Source: Hymenobacter psychrophilus (GTDB taxonomy: Bacteria; Bacteroidota; Bacteroidia; Cytophagales; Hymenobacteraceae). Taken from it: a stretch of 64,000 nt of DNA. Where the stretch lies: contig NZ_FNOV01000003.1 in assembly GCF_900107135.1 (NCBI RefSeq), positions 124,001-188,000 on the forward strand, read 5' to 3'. The notes under the pieces were generated by a model. The model saw only the letters and a program-made list of their open reading frames with translations. It ran no database searches and had not been told where the DNA came from. Position 1 is the stretch's first letter; every line of letters starts with the position of its first letter. Shown one piece after another: positions 44,952 to 54,578 of this stretch. The position numbers were made by a program, and so were the translations under genes.

Positions 44952-47900
44952 TTAGTCAAGCGTAATTTCCAGGGCCAGACCGCGTAGCTCATGGATGAGC
45001 ACGTTGAACGACTCGGGGATGTTGGGCTTGGGCAGCACGTCGCCTTTTACAATGGCTTCGTACGCCTTAGCGCGGCCTACCACGTCATCCGACTTCACAG
45101 TCAGGATTTCCTGGAGCACGTTGGAAGCACCGAAGGCCTCCAGCGCCCACACTTCCATTTCGCCGAAGCGCTGACCACCGAACTGAGCCTTACCACCCAG
45201 CGGCTGCTGGGTAATGAGCGAGTACGGTCCGATCGAACGGGCGTGCATCTTGTCATCCACCAGGTGACCCAGCTTCAGCATGTAGATAACACCCACCGTT
45301 ACCGGCTGGTCGAAGCGCTGACCCGTCAGGCCATCGTGCAGGTAAGCACGACCCCAGTCGGGCAGACCGGCTTCGGTCAGCTCCTTGGCTACTTCGTCCT
45401 CGGTTGCACCGTCGAAAATCGGGGTAGCGTAGGTACGGCCCATTTTCAGGCCGGCCCAGCCGAGTACGGTTTCGTAGATCTGACCAATGTTCATCCGGCT
45501 TGGTACACCAAGCGGGTTGAGCACGATGTCCATCGGGGTGCCGTCGGGCAGGAAAGGCATGTCCTCGTCGCGCACGATGCGGGCTACCACACCCTTGTTA
45601 CCGTGACGACCAGCCATCTTGTCACCCACCTTCAGCTTGCGCTTCTTGGCGATGTACACTTTGGCCAGCTGCACGATGCCGGCGGGCAACTCGTCGCCAA
45701 CCTCCAGCGTGAACCGCTCGCGCTTAAAGCGGGCCGTTACCACGTTGCGGCGCTTGGCGTAGTTCTTTACCAGGTCGCCCACCATGCCGTTGATGCGGGC
45801 ATCAGCTGTCCAGCCGTCCAGCACGAGGTCCTTGAACAGGTTGGCCTCTTCTGGCACGGCGTAGTTGCTCTCGTCGCGGTAGGGGTTCTTGTCGGGGAAC
45901 AGGTTCTCAGCTACGTTCTTCTTACCGAATTTCACGCCCTTCGACATGATTTCCTCACCGAACTTGTGCTTGATGCCCTGCGACGTCTTGCCTTCGAGCA
46001 GGCTGATCATCTTCTCCACCATGATGGCGCGGATGCCGCGCAACTCACGGCCGTAGGCCTCCTTCAGCTCTTCGACTTCCTTCTTAGACTTGGCCCGGAG
46101 GTTTTTGTCTTTCTTAGGACGCGAGAACAGCTTGGTGCCGATAACCACACCCTGCAGGGACGGTGGCGCTTTCAAGGAAGCGTCTTTCACGTCGCCGGCC
46201 TTGTCGCCGAAAATGGCGCGGAGCAGCTTCTCTTCCGGGGTCGGGTCGGTTTCGCCCTTGGGCGTAATCTTACCGATCAGAATGTCGCCTTCCTTCACCT
46301 CAGCACCCAAACGGATTACGCCGTTGTCGTCGAGGTTACGCACGGCTTCTTCGCTCACGTTCGGGATTTCCGAGGTCAGCTCTTCTTCGCCGCGCTTGGT
46401 TTCGCGCACTTCCAGCTCGAACTCCTCAATGTGAATCGAGGTGAAGATGTCGTCGCGCACTACCTTCTCCGAGATGACGATGGCATCCTCGAAGTTGTAG
46501 CCCTGCCACGGCATGAACGCCACCTGCATGTTGCGGCCCAGGGCGAGTTCGCCCTTGTTGGTGCCGTAGCCTTCGCACAGCACCTGGCCCCGCGTTACCC
46601 GCTCGCCCTTCTTCACGAGGGGCGTCAGGTTGATGCAGGTGTCCTGGTTGGTCCGACGGAACTTGATGAGGTCGTAGGAAATCCGCTCAGCATCGAAGCT
46701 TACCAGCACCTCGTCGGGCGTCAGGTCGTACTTCACTACGATGCGGTTGGCATCCACGTAATCCACCACGCCCACGCCCTCGGATACTACCAGAGTACGC
46801 GAGTCGGTAGCCACGCGGCCTTCGAGGCCGGTGCCCACAATGGGGGCTTCGGCTTTCAACAGCGGAACTGCCTGGCGCTGCATGTTCGAGCCCATCAGGG
46901 CCCGGTTGGCGTCGTCGTGCTCCAGGAACGGAATCAGCGAAGCAGCCACCGATACAATCTGGTTCGGGGCTACGTCCATGAAGCTGTACTCGTCGGGACC
47001 AACCACGGGGAAGTCACCTTCGAAACGGCCTTTTACCAACTCGTTGAGGAAGTTGCCCTTGTCATCGATTGGCGCGTTGGCCTGGGCGATGTGGTGGGTA
47101 TCTTCTTCTTCAGCGGTCAAGTACTTCACGTTTTCCGTCATATCCACCTGGCCGTTGGCGGCCGTGCGGTAAGGCGTTTCAATGAAGCCCATCGAGTTCA
47201 CCCGAGCGTGCACGCACAGCGACGAAATCAGACCAATGTTTGGTCCTTCCGGCGTTTCGATGGTGCAAAGGCGACCGTAGTGGGTGTAGTGAACGTCGCG
47301 TACTTCGAAACCGGCGCGCTCCCGCGACAGACCTCCTGGCCCCAGTGCCGACACGCGACGCTTGTGCGTCACTTCGGCCAGCGGGTTGGTCTGGTCCATG
47401 AACTGGGAGAGCTGGTTCGTACCGAAGAATGAGTTGATAACGCTCGACAAAGTACGGGCGTTAATCAGGTCAACGGGCTTGAAGTCCTCGTTGTCGCGCA
47501 CGTTCATGCGCTCCTTGATGGTACGGGCCATACGGGCCAGGCCCACGCCAAACTGGGCGTAGAGCTGCTCGCCCACCGTGCGCACGCGGCGGTTGCTCAA
47601 GTGGTCAATGTCATCGACAATGGCCTTCGAGTTGATCAGACCGATCAGGTACTTCACGATGAGCACGATGTCCTCGTTGGTCAGCACGCGGGCCTCCCAG
47701 TTGGTCTCGATGCCCAGCTTCTTATTGATACGGTAGCGGCCTACGTCGCCGAGGTCATAGCGCTTATCCGAGAAGAACAACTTCTGAATGATGTCGCGGG
47801 CAGTTTCCTCGTCGGGCGCCTCCGTGTTCCGGAGCTGACGGTAAATCTGCTCCACAGCCTCCTTCTCCGAGTTGGAGTTGTCCTTCTGGAGCGTGTTGTA

Positions 47901-48872
47901 GATAATAGCGTAGTCCGCAATGTTCACGTTCTCGCGGTGCAGAATTACCGACTTCGCCCCGGCATTGAGGATGATGTCGATGTCCTCCTCCGAAATTTCG
48001 GAGTCGCGCTCCATCAGCACCTCGTTGCGGTCGATGGAAACTACTTCGCCGGTGTCCTCGTCCACGAAGTCCTCGGTCCAGGTGCGCAGCACCCGGGCAG
48101 CCAGCTTGCGGCCAACTGCTTTCTTGAGGTTCTTCTTGTCAGCCTTCACCTCCTCCGACAGCCCGAACAGGTCGAGAATGTCTTTGTCGGTGCCGTAGCC
48201 GATGGCGCGCAGCAGCGTGGTAACCGGGAATTTCTTCTTCCGGTCGATGTAGGCGTACATCACGTTGTTCACATCCGTGGCAAACTCAATCCACGAGCCC
48301 TTGAACGGGATGATGCGGGCCGAATACAGCTTGGTGCCGTTGGTGTGCTTGCTCTGAGCAAAGAACACGCCCGGCGAACGGTGCAGCTGCGATACGATAA
48401 CGCGCTCGGCGCCGTTGATAACGAACGAGCCCTTTTCGGTCATGTACGGGATGTTACCCAGAAACACTTCCTGCTCAATCGTCTCGAAGTCCTCATTGTC
48501 CGAGTCGTTGCATACCAGCCGGAGCTTGGCCTTCAGCGGCACGGAGTACGTCAGGCCCCGGTCAATGCACTCGTCAACCGAATACTTGGGCGGGTCAACG
48601 TGGTAATCGAGGAAGGTCAGGACGAAGTTCTCGCGCGAGTCCGAAATCGGGAAGTTCTCGGCGAAAACTTTGAAAAGTCCTTCATCAGTCCGGTTCTCAG
48701 CAGCCGTTTCCAACTGGAAGAAATCCATAAACGAGCGAACCTGCACGTCGAGGAAATCCGGGTACTCAATAACCTTTTTAATCTTGGCGAAGTTGATCCG
48801 CTCGTCAGCGGCCTGCAATTTTTGCAGCCCTGTCGGCGCCTGGGGCGCTTTCGGTTCTTTCGATGTAGCCAA
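44952..48872 (-). CDS. rpoB: DNA-directed RNA polymerase subunit beta
   Basis: 1306 aa if translation starts at the TTG at 48872 ([15 protein letters not shown] then [19 protein letters not shown]). The frame is open to 49025, but those residues do not look like RpoB, and no ATG lies between them and the conserved start. Key regions: rifampicin-cluster [20 protein letters not shown] and [51 protein letters not shown] and the C-terminal [18 protein letters not shown]. Rif-region residues look wild type by eye. Start codon uncertain; identity is not. Confidence 0.98.
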   Translation of the reverse strand: MATSKEPKAPQAPTGLQKLQAADERINFAKIKKVIEYPDFLDVQVRSFMDFFQLETAAENRTDEGLFKVFAENFPISDSRENFVLTFLDYHVDPPKYSVDECIDRGLTYSVPLKAKLRLVCNDSDNEDFETIEQEVFLGNIPYMTEKGSFVINGAERVIVSQLHRSPGVFFAQSKHTNGTKLYSARIIPFKGSWIEFATDVNNVMYAYIDRKKKFPVTTLLRAIGYGTDKDILDLFGLSEEVKADKKNLKKAVGRKLAARVLRTWTEDFVDEDTGEVVSIDRNEVLMERDSEISEEDIDIILNAGAKSVILHRENVNIADYAIIYNTLQKDNSNSEKEAVEQIYRQLRNTEAPDEETARDIIQKLFFSDKRYDLGDVGRYRINKKLGIETNWEARVLTNEDIVLIVKYLIGLINSKAIVDDIDHLSNRRVRTVGEQLYAQFGVGLARMARTIKERMNVRDNEDFKPVDLINARTLSSVINSFFGTNQLSQFMDQTNPLAEVTHKRRVSALGPGGLSRERAGFEVRDVHYTHYGRLCTIETPEGPNIGLISSLCVHARVNSMGFIETPYRTAANGQVDMTENVKYLTAEEEDTHHIAQANAPIDDKGNFLNELVKGRFEGDFPVVGPDEYSFMDVAPNQIVSVAASLIPFLEHDDANRALMGSNMQRQAVPLLKAEAPIVGTGLEGRVATDSRTLVVSEGVGVVDYVDANRIVVKYDLTPDEVLVSFDAERISYDLIKFRRTNQDTCINLTPLVKKGERVTRGQVLCEGYGTNKGELALGRNMQVAFMPWQGYNFEDAIVISEKVVRDDIFTSIHIEEFELEVRETKRGEEELTSEIPNVSEEAVRNLDDNGVIRLGAEVKEGDILIGKITPKGETDPTPEEKLLRAIFGDKAGDVKDASLKAPPSLQGVVIGTKLFSRPKKDKNLRAKSKKEVEELKEAYGRELRGIRAIMVEKMISLLEGKTSQGIKHKFGEEIMSKGVKFGKKNVAENLFPDKNPYRDESNYAVPEEANLFKDLVLDGWTADARINGMVGDLVKNYAKRRNVVTARFKRERFTLEVGDELPAGIVQLAKVYIAKKRKLKVGDKMAGRHGNKGVVARIVRDEDMPFLPDGTPMDIVLNPLGVPSRMNIGQIYETVLGWAGLKMGRTYATPIFDGATEDEVAKELTEAGLPDWGRAYLHDGLTGQRFDQPVTVGVIYMLKLGHLVDDKMHARSIGPYSLITQQPLGGKAQFGGQRFGEMEVWALEAFGASNVLQEILTVKSDDVVGRAKAYEAIVKGDVLPKPNIPESFNVLIHELRGLALEITLD

Positions 48873-49084
48873 TGTATGTGGGGTTAGGAAATGGAGACTG
48901 GGAGAATCCAAGCCAGGCGGAAAACAGCGTCGGCCGCTTGGCGAATAATTTGTGAAATCAGCGGACACGCCGAAGCGCAAAGCACTACTAGTAGCAGTTT
49001 GCGCTGGACCGTCCGTAGCCGCCAAAAGCCGCGAAGCGGCGCGTAAACGAACTTCCGACTAGGTTGTTGCCTACAAACAGGAAA

Positions 49085-49108
49085 AGACCTGGCTTAGTTG
49101 CCAGGCCT
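49085..49108 (-). terminator. Terminator-like hairpin after rplL
   Basis: AGGCCTGGC and GCCAGGTCT (minus strand) form a 9-bp stem with one G-U pair and a 6-base loop, followed by TTTCC. It lies about 40 bases past the rplL stop, before rpoB, where partial termination is known in other bacteria. Confidence 0.75.
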
Positions 49109-49145
49109 CTCCTAATTTGCTGGGTGTTAGAGCAGGCAGCAGAAA

Positions 49146-49523
49146 TTACTTAATCTCTACTTCAGCGCCGGCTTCTTCCAGTTGCTTCTTCAGGCCTTCA
49201 GCCTCGTCTTTAGCAACACCTTCCTTAACGGCCTTTGGAGCACCGTCAACGAGTTCTTTGGCTTCCTTCAGGCCGAGGCCGGTCAGATCCTTCACCAGCT
49301 TCACAACAGCCAGTTTCTGGCCACCGGCAGCTTTCAGGATAACGTCGAACGACGTCTTCTCCTCAGGAGCGTCAGCAGCGGCAGCGCCACCACCAGCCAT
49401 CATCATTGGAGCAGCAGCAGCAGGCTCGATGCCGTACTCATCCTTAAGGATAGTAGCCAGTTCGTTTACTTCTTTTACCGTCAGGCTAACGAGCTGCTCG
49501 GCGAATGCTTTCAAATCTGCCAT
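49146..49523 (-). CDS. rplL: 50S ribosomal protein L7/L12
   Basis: 125 aa, ATG at 49523. Stalk protein that recruits translation GTPases. N-terminal dimer domain ([20 protein letters not shown]), an Ala/Gly hinge ([20 protein letters not shown]), and the C-terminal domain [20 protein letters not shown] with [20 protein letters not shown]. Normal length; a terminator-like hairpin lies between it and rpoB. Confidence 0.99.
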   Translation of the reverse strand: MADLKAFAEQLVSLTVKEVNELATILKDEYGIEPAAAAPMMMAGGGAAAADAPEEKTSFDVILKAAGGQKLAVVKLVKDLTGLGLKEAKELVDGAPKAVKEGVAKDEAEGLKKQLEEAGAEVEIK

Positions 49524-49591
49524 TTCTGTAGATTGTTAAAAAGGGGGGGGGTTGTTGAAGAAAATTTATACTTGAAAAAGATGAGCAGTGG

Positions 49592-50146
49592 TTAGCCTGC
49601 AACCTCTTCTTTTTCGGAAAGCGTTTTGAGGATGCCAGCCAACTTGGTACCACTGCTCGAAAGAGCCGAGATAACGTTCTTGGCGGGCGACTGGAGCAGA
49701 CCGATGATTTCACCGATGAGTTCCGTCTTGCCTTTCAGCGTAGCAAGCGTGCCAAGCTGATCAGCACCGATGTAGATGCCAGCATCTACGTAAGCACCTT
49801 TTAGAGCAGGGCGAACAACGGCAGTTTTGCTGTAGTTCTGCGCCTTGTGAAAGTCCTGAATCAGCTTAGCAGGCGCGTTACCCGACTCTTTCGAGAACAG
49901 GATGCCCGATTGGCCTACCAGTGCGGCGTCCATTTCCGTCGTGTCTACCTCGAGGGTATCGAGCGCCTTACGGATGAACGTGTTTTTGTACACCTTGAAC
50001 TCCAGGCCGCGGTTGTAGCACAGCCGACGGAATTCGTTGATTTTCGCCACCGACATTCCCGAAGCATCGGCAATGTAGAACGCGTTGTGCGATTGAAACT
50101 TCTCGCTCAACTCGTCGACGAGGGCTTGTTTTTCTTCCCGGATCAT
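49592..50146 (-). CDS. rplJ: 50S ribosomal protein L10
   Basis: 184 aa, ATG at 50146. Stalk base that carries L7/L12 dimers. Shows MIREEKQALVDELSEKFQSH, FYIADASGMSVAKINEFRRL, and the C-terminal helix LAGILKTLSEKEEVAG that binds L7/L12. It lies between rplA and rplL; in E. coli the L10-L7/L12 complex represses this operon. Confidence 0.98.
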   Translation of the reverse strand: MIREEKQALVDELSEKFQSHNAFYIADASGMSVAKINEFRRLCYNRGLEFKVYKNTFIRKALDTLEVDTTEMDAALVGQSGILFSKESGNAPAKLIQDFHKAQNYSKTAVVRPALKGAYVDAGIYIGADQLGTLATLKGKTELIGEIIGLLQSPAKNVISALSSSGTKLAGILKTLSEKEEVAG

Positions 50147-50165
50147 ATCGTCGTGTTGATTAAGG

Positions 50166-50858
50166 TTAGGCGGAAGTTACCGACGTATCGACCGGTACAC
50201 CGGGCGACATCGTGCTCGAGAGCGTGATGCTCTTGATGTAGGTGCCTTTGGCCGACGAAGGCTTCAGACGCAGCAGCGTCTGGATTACCTCGATGGCGTT
50301 TTCAGCCAGTTTCTGGTCGTCGAACGACACTTTGCCAACCGAGCAGTGAATGATACCGGTTTTATCAACTTTAAAGTCGATTTTACCAGCCTTCACTTCC
50401 TGCACCGCTTTGGCAACATCGGTCGTAACCGTACCCGACTTAGGGTTTGGCATCAGACCACGGGGGCCCAATACGCGGCCCAGACGGCCCACTTTGGCCA
50501 TAACAGCCGGCATGGTGATGATTACGTCGATGTCGGTCCAGCCTTTCTCGATCTTGGCGATGTAGTCGTCCAGACCAACGAAATCGGCACCGGCTGCAGT
50601 AGCTTCGGCTTCTTTGTCGGGCGTAACGAGGGCCAGAACGCGAACGGTTTTGCCAGTGCCGTGGGGCAGCGTAGCAACGCCACGTACCATCTGGTCGGCT
50701 TTGCGGGGGTCAACACCCAAACGAACGTCGATATCAACCGAGGCGTCGAATTTCGTGTAGGTAATGTCCTTCACGACTTTGGCAGCTTCTACCAGGGTCC
50801 GAATTTCGGTCAGGTCGTGCTTACCAAGGGCTTCCTTGCGTTTTTTGCTAATTGCCAT
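50166..50858 (-). CDS. rplA: 50S ribosomal protein L1
   Basis: 230 aa, ATG at 50858. L1 stalk protein that guides E-site tRNA release and often represses its own operon. Shows [55 protein letters not shown] and the end [20 protein letters not shown]. Normal length. Confidence 0.98.
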   Translation of the reverse strand: MAISKKRKEALGKHDLTEIRTLVEAAKVVKDITYTKFDASVDIDVRLGVDPRKADQMVRGVATLPHGTGKTVRVLALVTPDKEAEATAAGADFVGLDDYIAKIEKGWTDIDVIITMPAVMAKVGRLGRVLGPRGLMPNPKSGTVTTDVAKAVQEVKAGKIDFKVDKTGIIHCSVGKVSFDDQKLAENAIEVIQTLLRLKPSSAKGTYIKSITLSSTMSPGVPVDTSVTSA

Positions 50859-50876
50859 GTCTTCTCCGTTGTTAAA

Positions 50877-51320
50877 TTATTCAGCAAAGGGAGAAGCGCC
50901 CGACACGGTGATACCCATGCTACGCGCCGTACCAGCTACCTGCTTCATGGCCGACTCTACCGCAAAAGCGTTCAGATCGGGCATTTTGGTTTCGGCGATG
51001 GTACGAACTTGGTCCCATGATACCGACCCTACCTTGTTCCGGTTAGGCTCTTTCGAACCGCTCTGGAGCTTGGCTGCTTCTTTCAGCAACACCGGCACGG
51101 GCGGGGTCTTCACCACGAAGTCAAACGACTTGTCGGTGTACATGGTGATGAGAACAGGACAAACTTGGCCGGCCTTATCTTGGGTGCGAGCATTGAACTG
51201 CTTGCAGAATTCCATGATGTTAAGGCCTTTGCTACCAAGTGCAGGTCCAACCGGCGGTGCGGGGTTCGCGGCGCCTCCCTTTATCTGAAGCTTCAGATAA
51301 CCTCTAATTTCCTTGGCCAT
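50877..51320 (-). CDS. rplK: 50S ribosomal protein L11
   Basis: 147 aa from the ATG at 51320 ([20 protein letters not shown]); the upstream residues to 51356 are in the leader. L11 forms the GTPase-associated centre. Shows [34 protein letters not shown] and [21 protein letters not shown] structured leader lies between it and nusG. Confidence 0.98.
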   Translation of the reverse strand: MAKEIRGYLKLQIKGGAANPAPPVGPALGSKGLNIMEFCKQFNARTQDKAGQVCPVLITMYTDKSFDFVVKTPPVPVLLKEAAKLQSGSKEPNRNKVGSVSWDQVRTIAETKMPDLNAFAVESAMKQVAGTARSMGITVSGASPFAE

Positions 51321-51379
51321 TTGGTTTGTAAGGCTTCGGATGCAGCGTCGTAACACGCATTATCCTCAGTTTTTCAATT

Positions 51380-51411
51380 GCTCCGAAGTGGAAGCACCAC
51401 CGGTCCGGAGC
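51380..51411 (-). promoter_or_regulatory. Hairpin in the rplK leader
   Basis: In the 182-base nusG-rplK gap, GCTCCGGACCGGTGG and CCACTTCGGAGC (minus strand) form a two-part stem-loop, 60 bases before rplK. It could be a ribosomal-protein control element such as an L1 or L11 leader; similarity to known leaders was not tested. Imperfect inverted TAGTRATTAG-like sequence fills the rest of the gap. Confidence 0.4.
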
Positions 51412-51502
51412 GGATAACCGATGACGTTTTTTGTTAGTAAGTAGCATCTAATGATTAGTCCGTTCCAGATTACTGAACCAACCTTTCACTAACTGCTAAT
51501 CA

Positions 51503-52072
51503 CTACTCTATTTCCTTTTCGACTTGGGTGTAGCTCAACTCCATGGGCTGGCTACGGCCGAATATTTTCACAATTACGTTGAGACGCTTGCGGTCCTCGT
51601 ACACCTCAGCCACATTGCCCGACATGCCGGCGAAACCACCATCCACGATTTTCACCAGTTCGCCTACAACGAAAGGCGTTTCCAGTGTTTCGGTCTGCTC
51701 TTCCGATTCATCGACAATGCCGAGGATGCGGTTAACTTCCGAAATGTGCAATGGCACAGGCACCGTGTTCTGGTTGGCAGCTTTTCCTTCCTTATCAGAG
51801 AGGAAACCGATGATGCCCGGCGTGCTGGTGATGATGTGGTCTACCTCGCCGTGGGTTAGGTCGGCGTGGATGATAATGTAGCCAGGATACAAGTTCCGTT
51901 CACGAACGCGCTTCTTGCCGTTGCGCATCTCGAAAACCTTCTCTACCGGAATCAGCACCTGTGGCACTAGTTCTGAGAGGCCGTGACGGCCAATTTCCGT
52001 TTCGAGGTAAGTTTTGGCTTTCTTCTCCTGCCCACTCACCGAGCGGACTACGTACCATTTCAATTCGCCCAT
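51503..52072 (-). CDS. nusG: Transcription termination/antitermination factor NusG
   Basis: 189 aa, ATG at 52072. Binds RNA polymerase and links it to Rho or to the ribosome via S10. NGN domain (about 1-115: WYVVRSVSGQEKKAKTYLET, RNLYPGYIIIHADLTHGEVD, TPGIIGFLSDKEGKA) and a KOW domain (GELVKIVDGGFAGMSGNVAE). Normal length. It follows secE by 21 bases, the classic secE-nusG pair. Confidence 0.98.
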   Translation of the reverse strand: MGELKWYVVRSVSGQEKKAKTYLETEIGRHGLSELVPQVLIPVEKVFEMRNGKKRVRERNLYPGYIIIHADLTHGEVDHIITSTPGIIGFLSDKEGKAANQNTVPVPLHISEVNRILGIVDESEEQTETLETPFVVGELVKIVDGGFAGMSGNVAEVYEDRKRLNVIVKIFGRSQPMELSYTQVEKEIE

Positions 52073-52093
52073 TTTAGCCGTGTCTGTTGCCGA

Positions 52094-52288
52094 TTAAACG
52101 AACGAATTATAGAAGGCTTCCAGGCCCTCCTTAAAAATCACATCCATTACCCCTACAACCACCGCAAAAACCAGTGAACCGAACAGAACAAGGCCGGCGC
52201 TCTTCTGAAGTTCTTCCAGCGAAGGCCACGTTACTTTGTAACGCATCTCGTCCGATGTTTCCCGGAAGTACTTGGTCAGCTTGCTCAT
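52094..52288 (-). CDS. secE: Preprotein translocase subunit SecE
   Basis: 64 aa from the ATG at 52288 (MSKLTKYFRETSDEMRYKVT); the frame upstream runs through the tRNA-Trp gene. Short single-helix SecE: amphipathic helix with YKVTWPSLEELQKSAG, then one membrane segment (about 31-50). It clamps SecY in the translocon. Lies between tRNA-Trp and nusG. Confidence 0.97.
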   Translation of the reverse strand: MSKLTKYFRETSDEMRYKVTWPSLEELQKSAGLVLFGSLVFAVVVGVMDVIFKEGLEAFYNSFV

Positions 52289-52322
52289 GCTACAGGACCT
52301 GCTGGTGAGAGTGAGTAAAAGA

Positions 52323-52342
52323 ACGGCTGCCGAAGCAGCCGT
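52323..52342 (-). terminator. UUCG-capped hairpin between tRNA-Trp and secE
   Basis: ACGGCTGC-TTCG-GCAGCCGT (minus strand) is a perfect 8-bp stem followed by TCTTTT. It lies 10 bases after the tRNA-Trp CCA and 35 before secE, as an attenuator or tRNA-processing boundary. Confidence 0.8.
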
Positions 52343-52351
52343 ACAATCTGG

Positions 52352-52425
52352 TGGCACGGGCGGAGAGATTCGAACTCCCATCAAAGGTTTTGGAGACCTC
52401 TATTCTACCCTTGAACTACGCCCGT
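52352..52425 (-). tRNA. tRNA-Trp (anticodon CCA)
   Basis: 74 bases including an encoded 3' CCA. Acceptor stem ACGGGCG/CGCCCGT, anticodon loop CTCCAAA with anticodon CCA, T-loop GTTCGAATC. It lies between tuf and secE, the common Bacteroidota order. The three tRNAs upstream lack an encoded CCA. Confidence 0.97.
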
Positions 52426-52464
52426 GGATGCGTCCCGCTCAGCCCTAAAGCCGGATTGGGACTG

Positions 52465-52495
52465 CAAATGTAGGTAACTCTTTAGACAAAACAAA
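52465..52495 (-). promoter_or_regulatory. Promoter for tRNA-Trp/secE unit
   Basis: TTTG (52492-52495) and TACATTTG (52465-52472) on the minus strand are 19 bases apart, matching the Bacteroidota consensus. Its -33 end overlaps the tuf terminator hairpin. The predicted start is about 35 bases before the tRNA. Confidence 0.75.
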
Positions 52496-52524
52496 TCCGC
52501 CCACGAAATTTTCGGGGGCGGATT
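52494..52524 (-). terminator. Terminator of tuf
   Basis: AATCCGCC and GGCGGATT with an inner CGAAA/TTTCG stem form a long hairpin (minus strand), followed by TGTTTTG. It is 29 bases past the tuf stop and overlaps the -33 box of the next promoter. Confidence 0.85.
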
Positions 52525-52553
52525 GCCTTATTTCAGCAGATTTCCGAAGAAAA

Positions 52554-53741
52554 CTACTCGGTTATTTCAGTTACCTGACCGGCACCTACCGTCCGGCCAC
52601 CCTCACGGATAGCGAAACGCAGGCCCTTCTCCATAGCTACCGAGTTGATCAACTCAACCGAGATAGTTACGTTGTCACCGGGCATTACCATTTCTACACC
52701 CTCGCCCAGCATGATGATGCCAGTTACGTCGGTGGTGCGGAAATAGAACTGAGGACGGTAGTTGTTGAAGAACGGCGTGTGACGGCCACCTTCCTCTTTC
52801 GAGAGCACGTACACCTCAGCCTTGAACTTGGTGTGAGGCTTAACGGAACCTGGCTTGCAGATAACCATACCACGACGGATGGCTTCCTTCTCAATACCAC
52901 GGAGCAGCAGACCAACGTTGTCGCCAGCTTCGCCACGATCAAGAATCTTGCGGAACATCTCCACACCGGTTACAGTCGACTTGAGGTTCTCAGCACCCAT
53001 GCCAAGAATCTCAACCTGCTCACCCGAGTTGATAATGCCACGCTCGATACGGCCGGTAGCAACCGTTCCACGGCCCGTAATCGAGAACACGTCCTCAACA
53101 GGCATCAGGAAAGGCAGCTCAGTCAGACGAGCAGGAATCGGAATGAAGGAGTCAACAGCGTCCATCAGCTCCTCGATCTTGGGAACCCAGTTGGCATCGC
53201 CATTCAGGCCACCCAGAGCCGAGCCCTGAATTACGGGGATGTTGTCGCCGTCGAAATCGTAGAACGAGAGCAGCTCACGGATTTCCATTTCCACCAGCTC
53301 GAGGAGCTCGGGGTCATCGACCATGTCCACTTTGTTCATGAACACTACCAGCTGGGGAACACCAACCTGACGAGCGAGCAAGATGTGCTCACGGGTCTGG
53401 GGCATTGGACCGTCGGTAGCAGCTACCACGAGGATAGCGCCGTCCATTTGGGCAGCACCGGTAACCATGTTCTTCACATAGTCAGCGTGACCGGGGCAGT
53501 CAACGTGAGCATAGTGACGGTTAACGGTAGAATATTCTACGTGCGAAGTGTTGATGGTAATGCCACGCTCTTTTTCTTCGGGAGCATTGTCGATCGAAGA
53601 GAAGTCGCGCTTGGCAGCCAGACCTTTGCTGGCCAGTACCTGGGTAATGGCAGCGGTGAGGGTGGTTTTGCCGTGGTCAACGTGACCAATCGTGCCGATG
53701 TTTACGTGCGGCTTGGACCGGTCAAAATTTTCTTTAGCCAT
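52554..53741 (-). CDS. tuf: Elongation factor Tu
   Basis: 395 aa, ATG at 53741. Delivers aminoacyl-tRNA to the ribosome. GTPase motifs GHVDHGKT (19-26), [12 protein letters not shown] and NKVDMVDD; domains II and III include [15 protein letters not shown] and [13 protein letters not shown]. Full length, single copy in this window. It lies downstream of three tRNA genes and has its own terminator. Confidence 0.99.
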   Translation of the reverse strand: MAKENFDRSKPHVNIGTIGHVDHGKTTLTAAITQVLASKGLAAKRDFSSIDNAPEEKERGITINTSHVEYSTVNRHYAHVDCPGHADYVKNMVTGAAQMDGAILVVAATDGPMPQTREHILLARQVGVPQLVVFMNKVDMVDDPELLELVEMEIRELLSFYDFDGDNIPVIQGSALGGLNGDANWVPKIEELMDAVDSFIPIPARLTELPFLMPVEDVFSITGRGTVATGRIERGIINSGEQVEILGMGAENLKSTVTGVEMFRKILDRGEAGDNVGLLLRGIEKEAIRRGMVICKPGSVKPHTKFKAEVYVLSKEEGGRHTPFFNNYRPQFYFRTTDVTGIIMLGEGVEMVMPGDNVTISVELINSVAMEKGLRFAIREGGRTVGAGQVTEITE

Positions 53742-53916
53742 TGTAAAGAGATTTAGAGGAATTTTGAGGTGAGAAGGGGAAAACGCGACTTAAAACCTAA
53801 CTATACAGAAGAAAGCGAAACACAGCTCTGCTTGACCAGGGACTGCACGTCGCTTTGCTTGGCTGACAGTTCCAAAACGGTGCAGTCGCGCTGCCCCGTT
53901 GGTACTCGTAATTCTG

Positions 53917-53988
<72 letters not shown>

Positions 53989-54023
53989 TGGTAATTTTCT
54001 AGCCCGCTGGCGCGTAGCCGGGG

Positions 54024-54031
54024 CAAATGTA
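54024..54031 (-). promoter_or_regulatory. Bacteroidota-type -7 box before tRNA-Thr
   Basis: TACATTTG on the minus strand lies 36 bases before tRNA-Thr and could drive tRNA-Thr and tuf independently of the upstream tRNAs. No well-spaced -33 element. Confidence 0.5.
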
Positions 54032-54098
54032 CGACAGAAGCACAACATTTGCCAGCCAGAGTCGGCGCAAGCTGTAATCCGGCGCGTTTGCTGCTGCG

Positions 54099-54171
54099 AG
54101 CGGGAGACGAGGTTCGAACTCGCGACCTGCAGCTTGGAAGGCTGCCGCTCTACCAACTGAGCTACTCCCGC
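54099..54171 (-). tRNA. tRNA-Gly (anticodon TCC)
   Basis: 73 bases. Acceptor GCGGGAG/CTCCCGC, anticodon stem GCAGC/GCTGC with loop CTTCCAA (anticodon TCC), T-loop GTTCGAACC. No encoded CCA. Confidence 0.96.
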
Positions 54172-54176
54172 GGGGA

Positions 54177-54251
54177 GTGAAGAAGTGACTTGGTGAATGA
54201 GTGAAAAGCAGTTCAAATAGAACTCACTCATTCACCAAGTCACTTTTTCAC
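54177..54251. repeat. Long inverted repeat of GTGAATGAGTG type (family B)
   Basis: Arms 54177-54203 and 54225-54251 pair over 27 bases with one mismatch; the loop is 21 bases. It fills the spacer between tRNA-Tyr and tRNA-Gly. The arm shares GGTGAATGAGTG with the element between rpsG and fusA (38221-38309). Confidence 0.9.
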
Positions 54252-54256
54252 AAATG

Positions 54257-54336
54257 TGGGGGTGAGAGGACTCGAACCTCTGAACCCGAAGGAGCTGAGT
54301 TACAGTCAGCCGCAATTGCCACTATGCGACACCCCC
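54257..54336 (-). tRNA. tRNA-Tyr (anticodon GTA)
   Basis: 80 bases with a long variable arm (class II). Acceptor GGGGGTG/CACCCCC, anticodon stem GCTGA/TCAGC with loop CTGTAAC (anticodon GTA), T-loop GTTCGAGTC. No encoded CCA. First gene of the tRNA-tuf cluster. Confidence 0.96.
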
Positions 54337-54420
54337 GATTATGTGGTTCCAACGCCGATTGCGTGAAACTCGCCCAGTCCAATTCGTGGGCCGGAGCCGC
54401 TTTTTCTCGAATTGGAGTTG

Positions 54421-54450
54421 CAAAATTAGTGGCTTTCTGACGTAAGTCAA
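54421..54450 (-). promoter_or_regulatory. Promoter of the tRNA-Tyr/Gly unit
   Basis: TTG (54448-54450) and TAATTTTG (54421-54428) on the minus strand are 19 bases apart, a full match to the Bacteroidota pattern. The predicted start is about 75 bases before tRNA-Tyr. Confidence 0.75.
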
Positions 54451-54578
54451 GCCCCGGACGAAAAAAGGTTTTGAACTGGCTGACTTTTTGAGCGGCCCGA
54501 AGGCGCGCCGGAAGGCTAAGCGACTGACTTTCTAGCTTCAAGCGAAATAACAACACAGGTAGCCGGCCCGAAAAAAAT

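Noticed and set aside
44991..47432. Long plus-strand open frame opposite rpoB
   Set aside because: Shadow of rpoB, with His- and Val-rich composition typical of antisense frames.
49545..49553. Run of nine G between rplL and rplJ
   Set aside because: Probably a simple slippery run in a spacer; with no flanking coding frame there is no evidence for phase variation.
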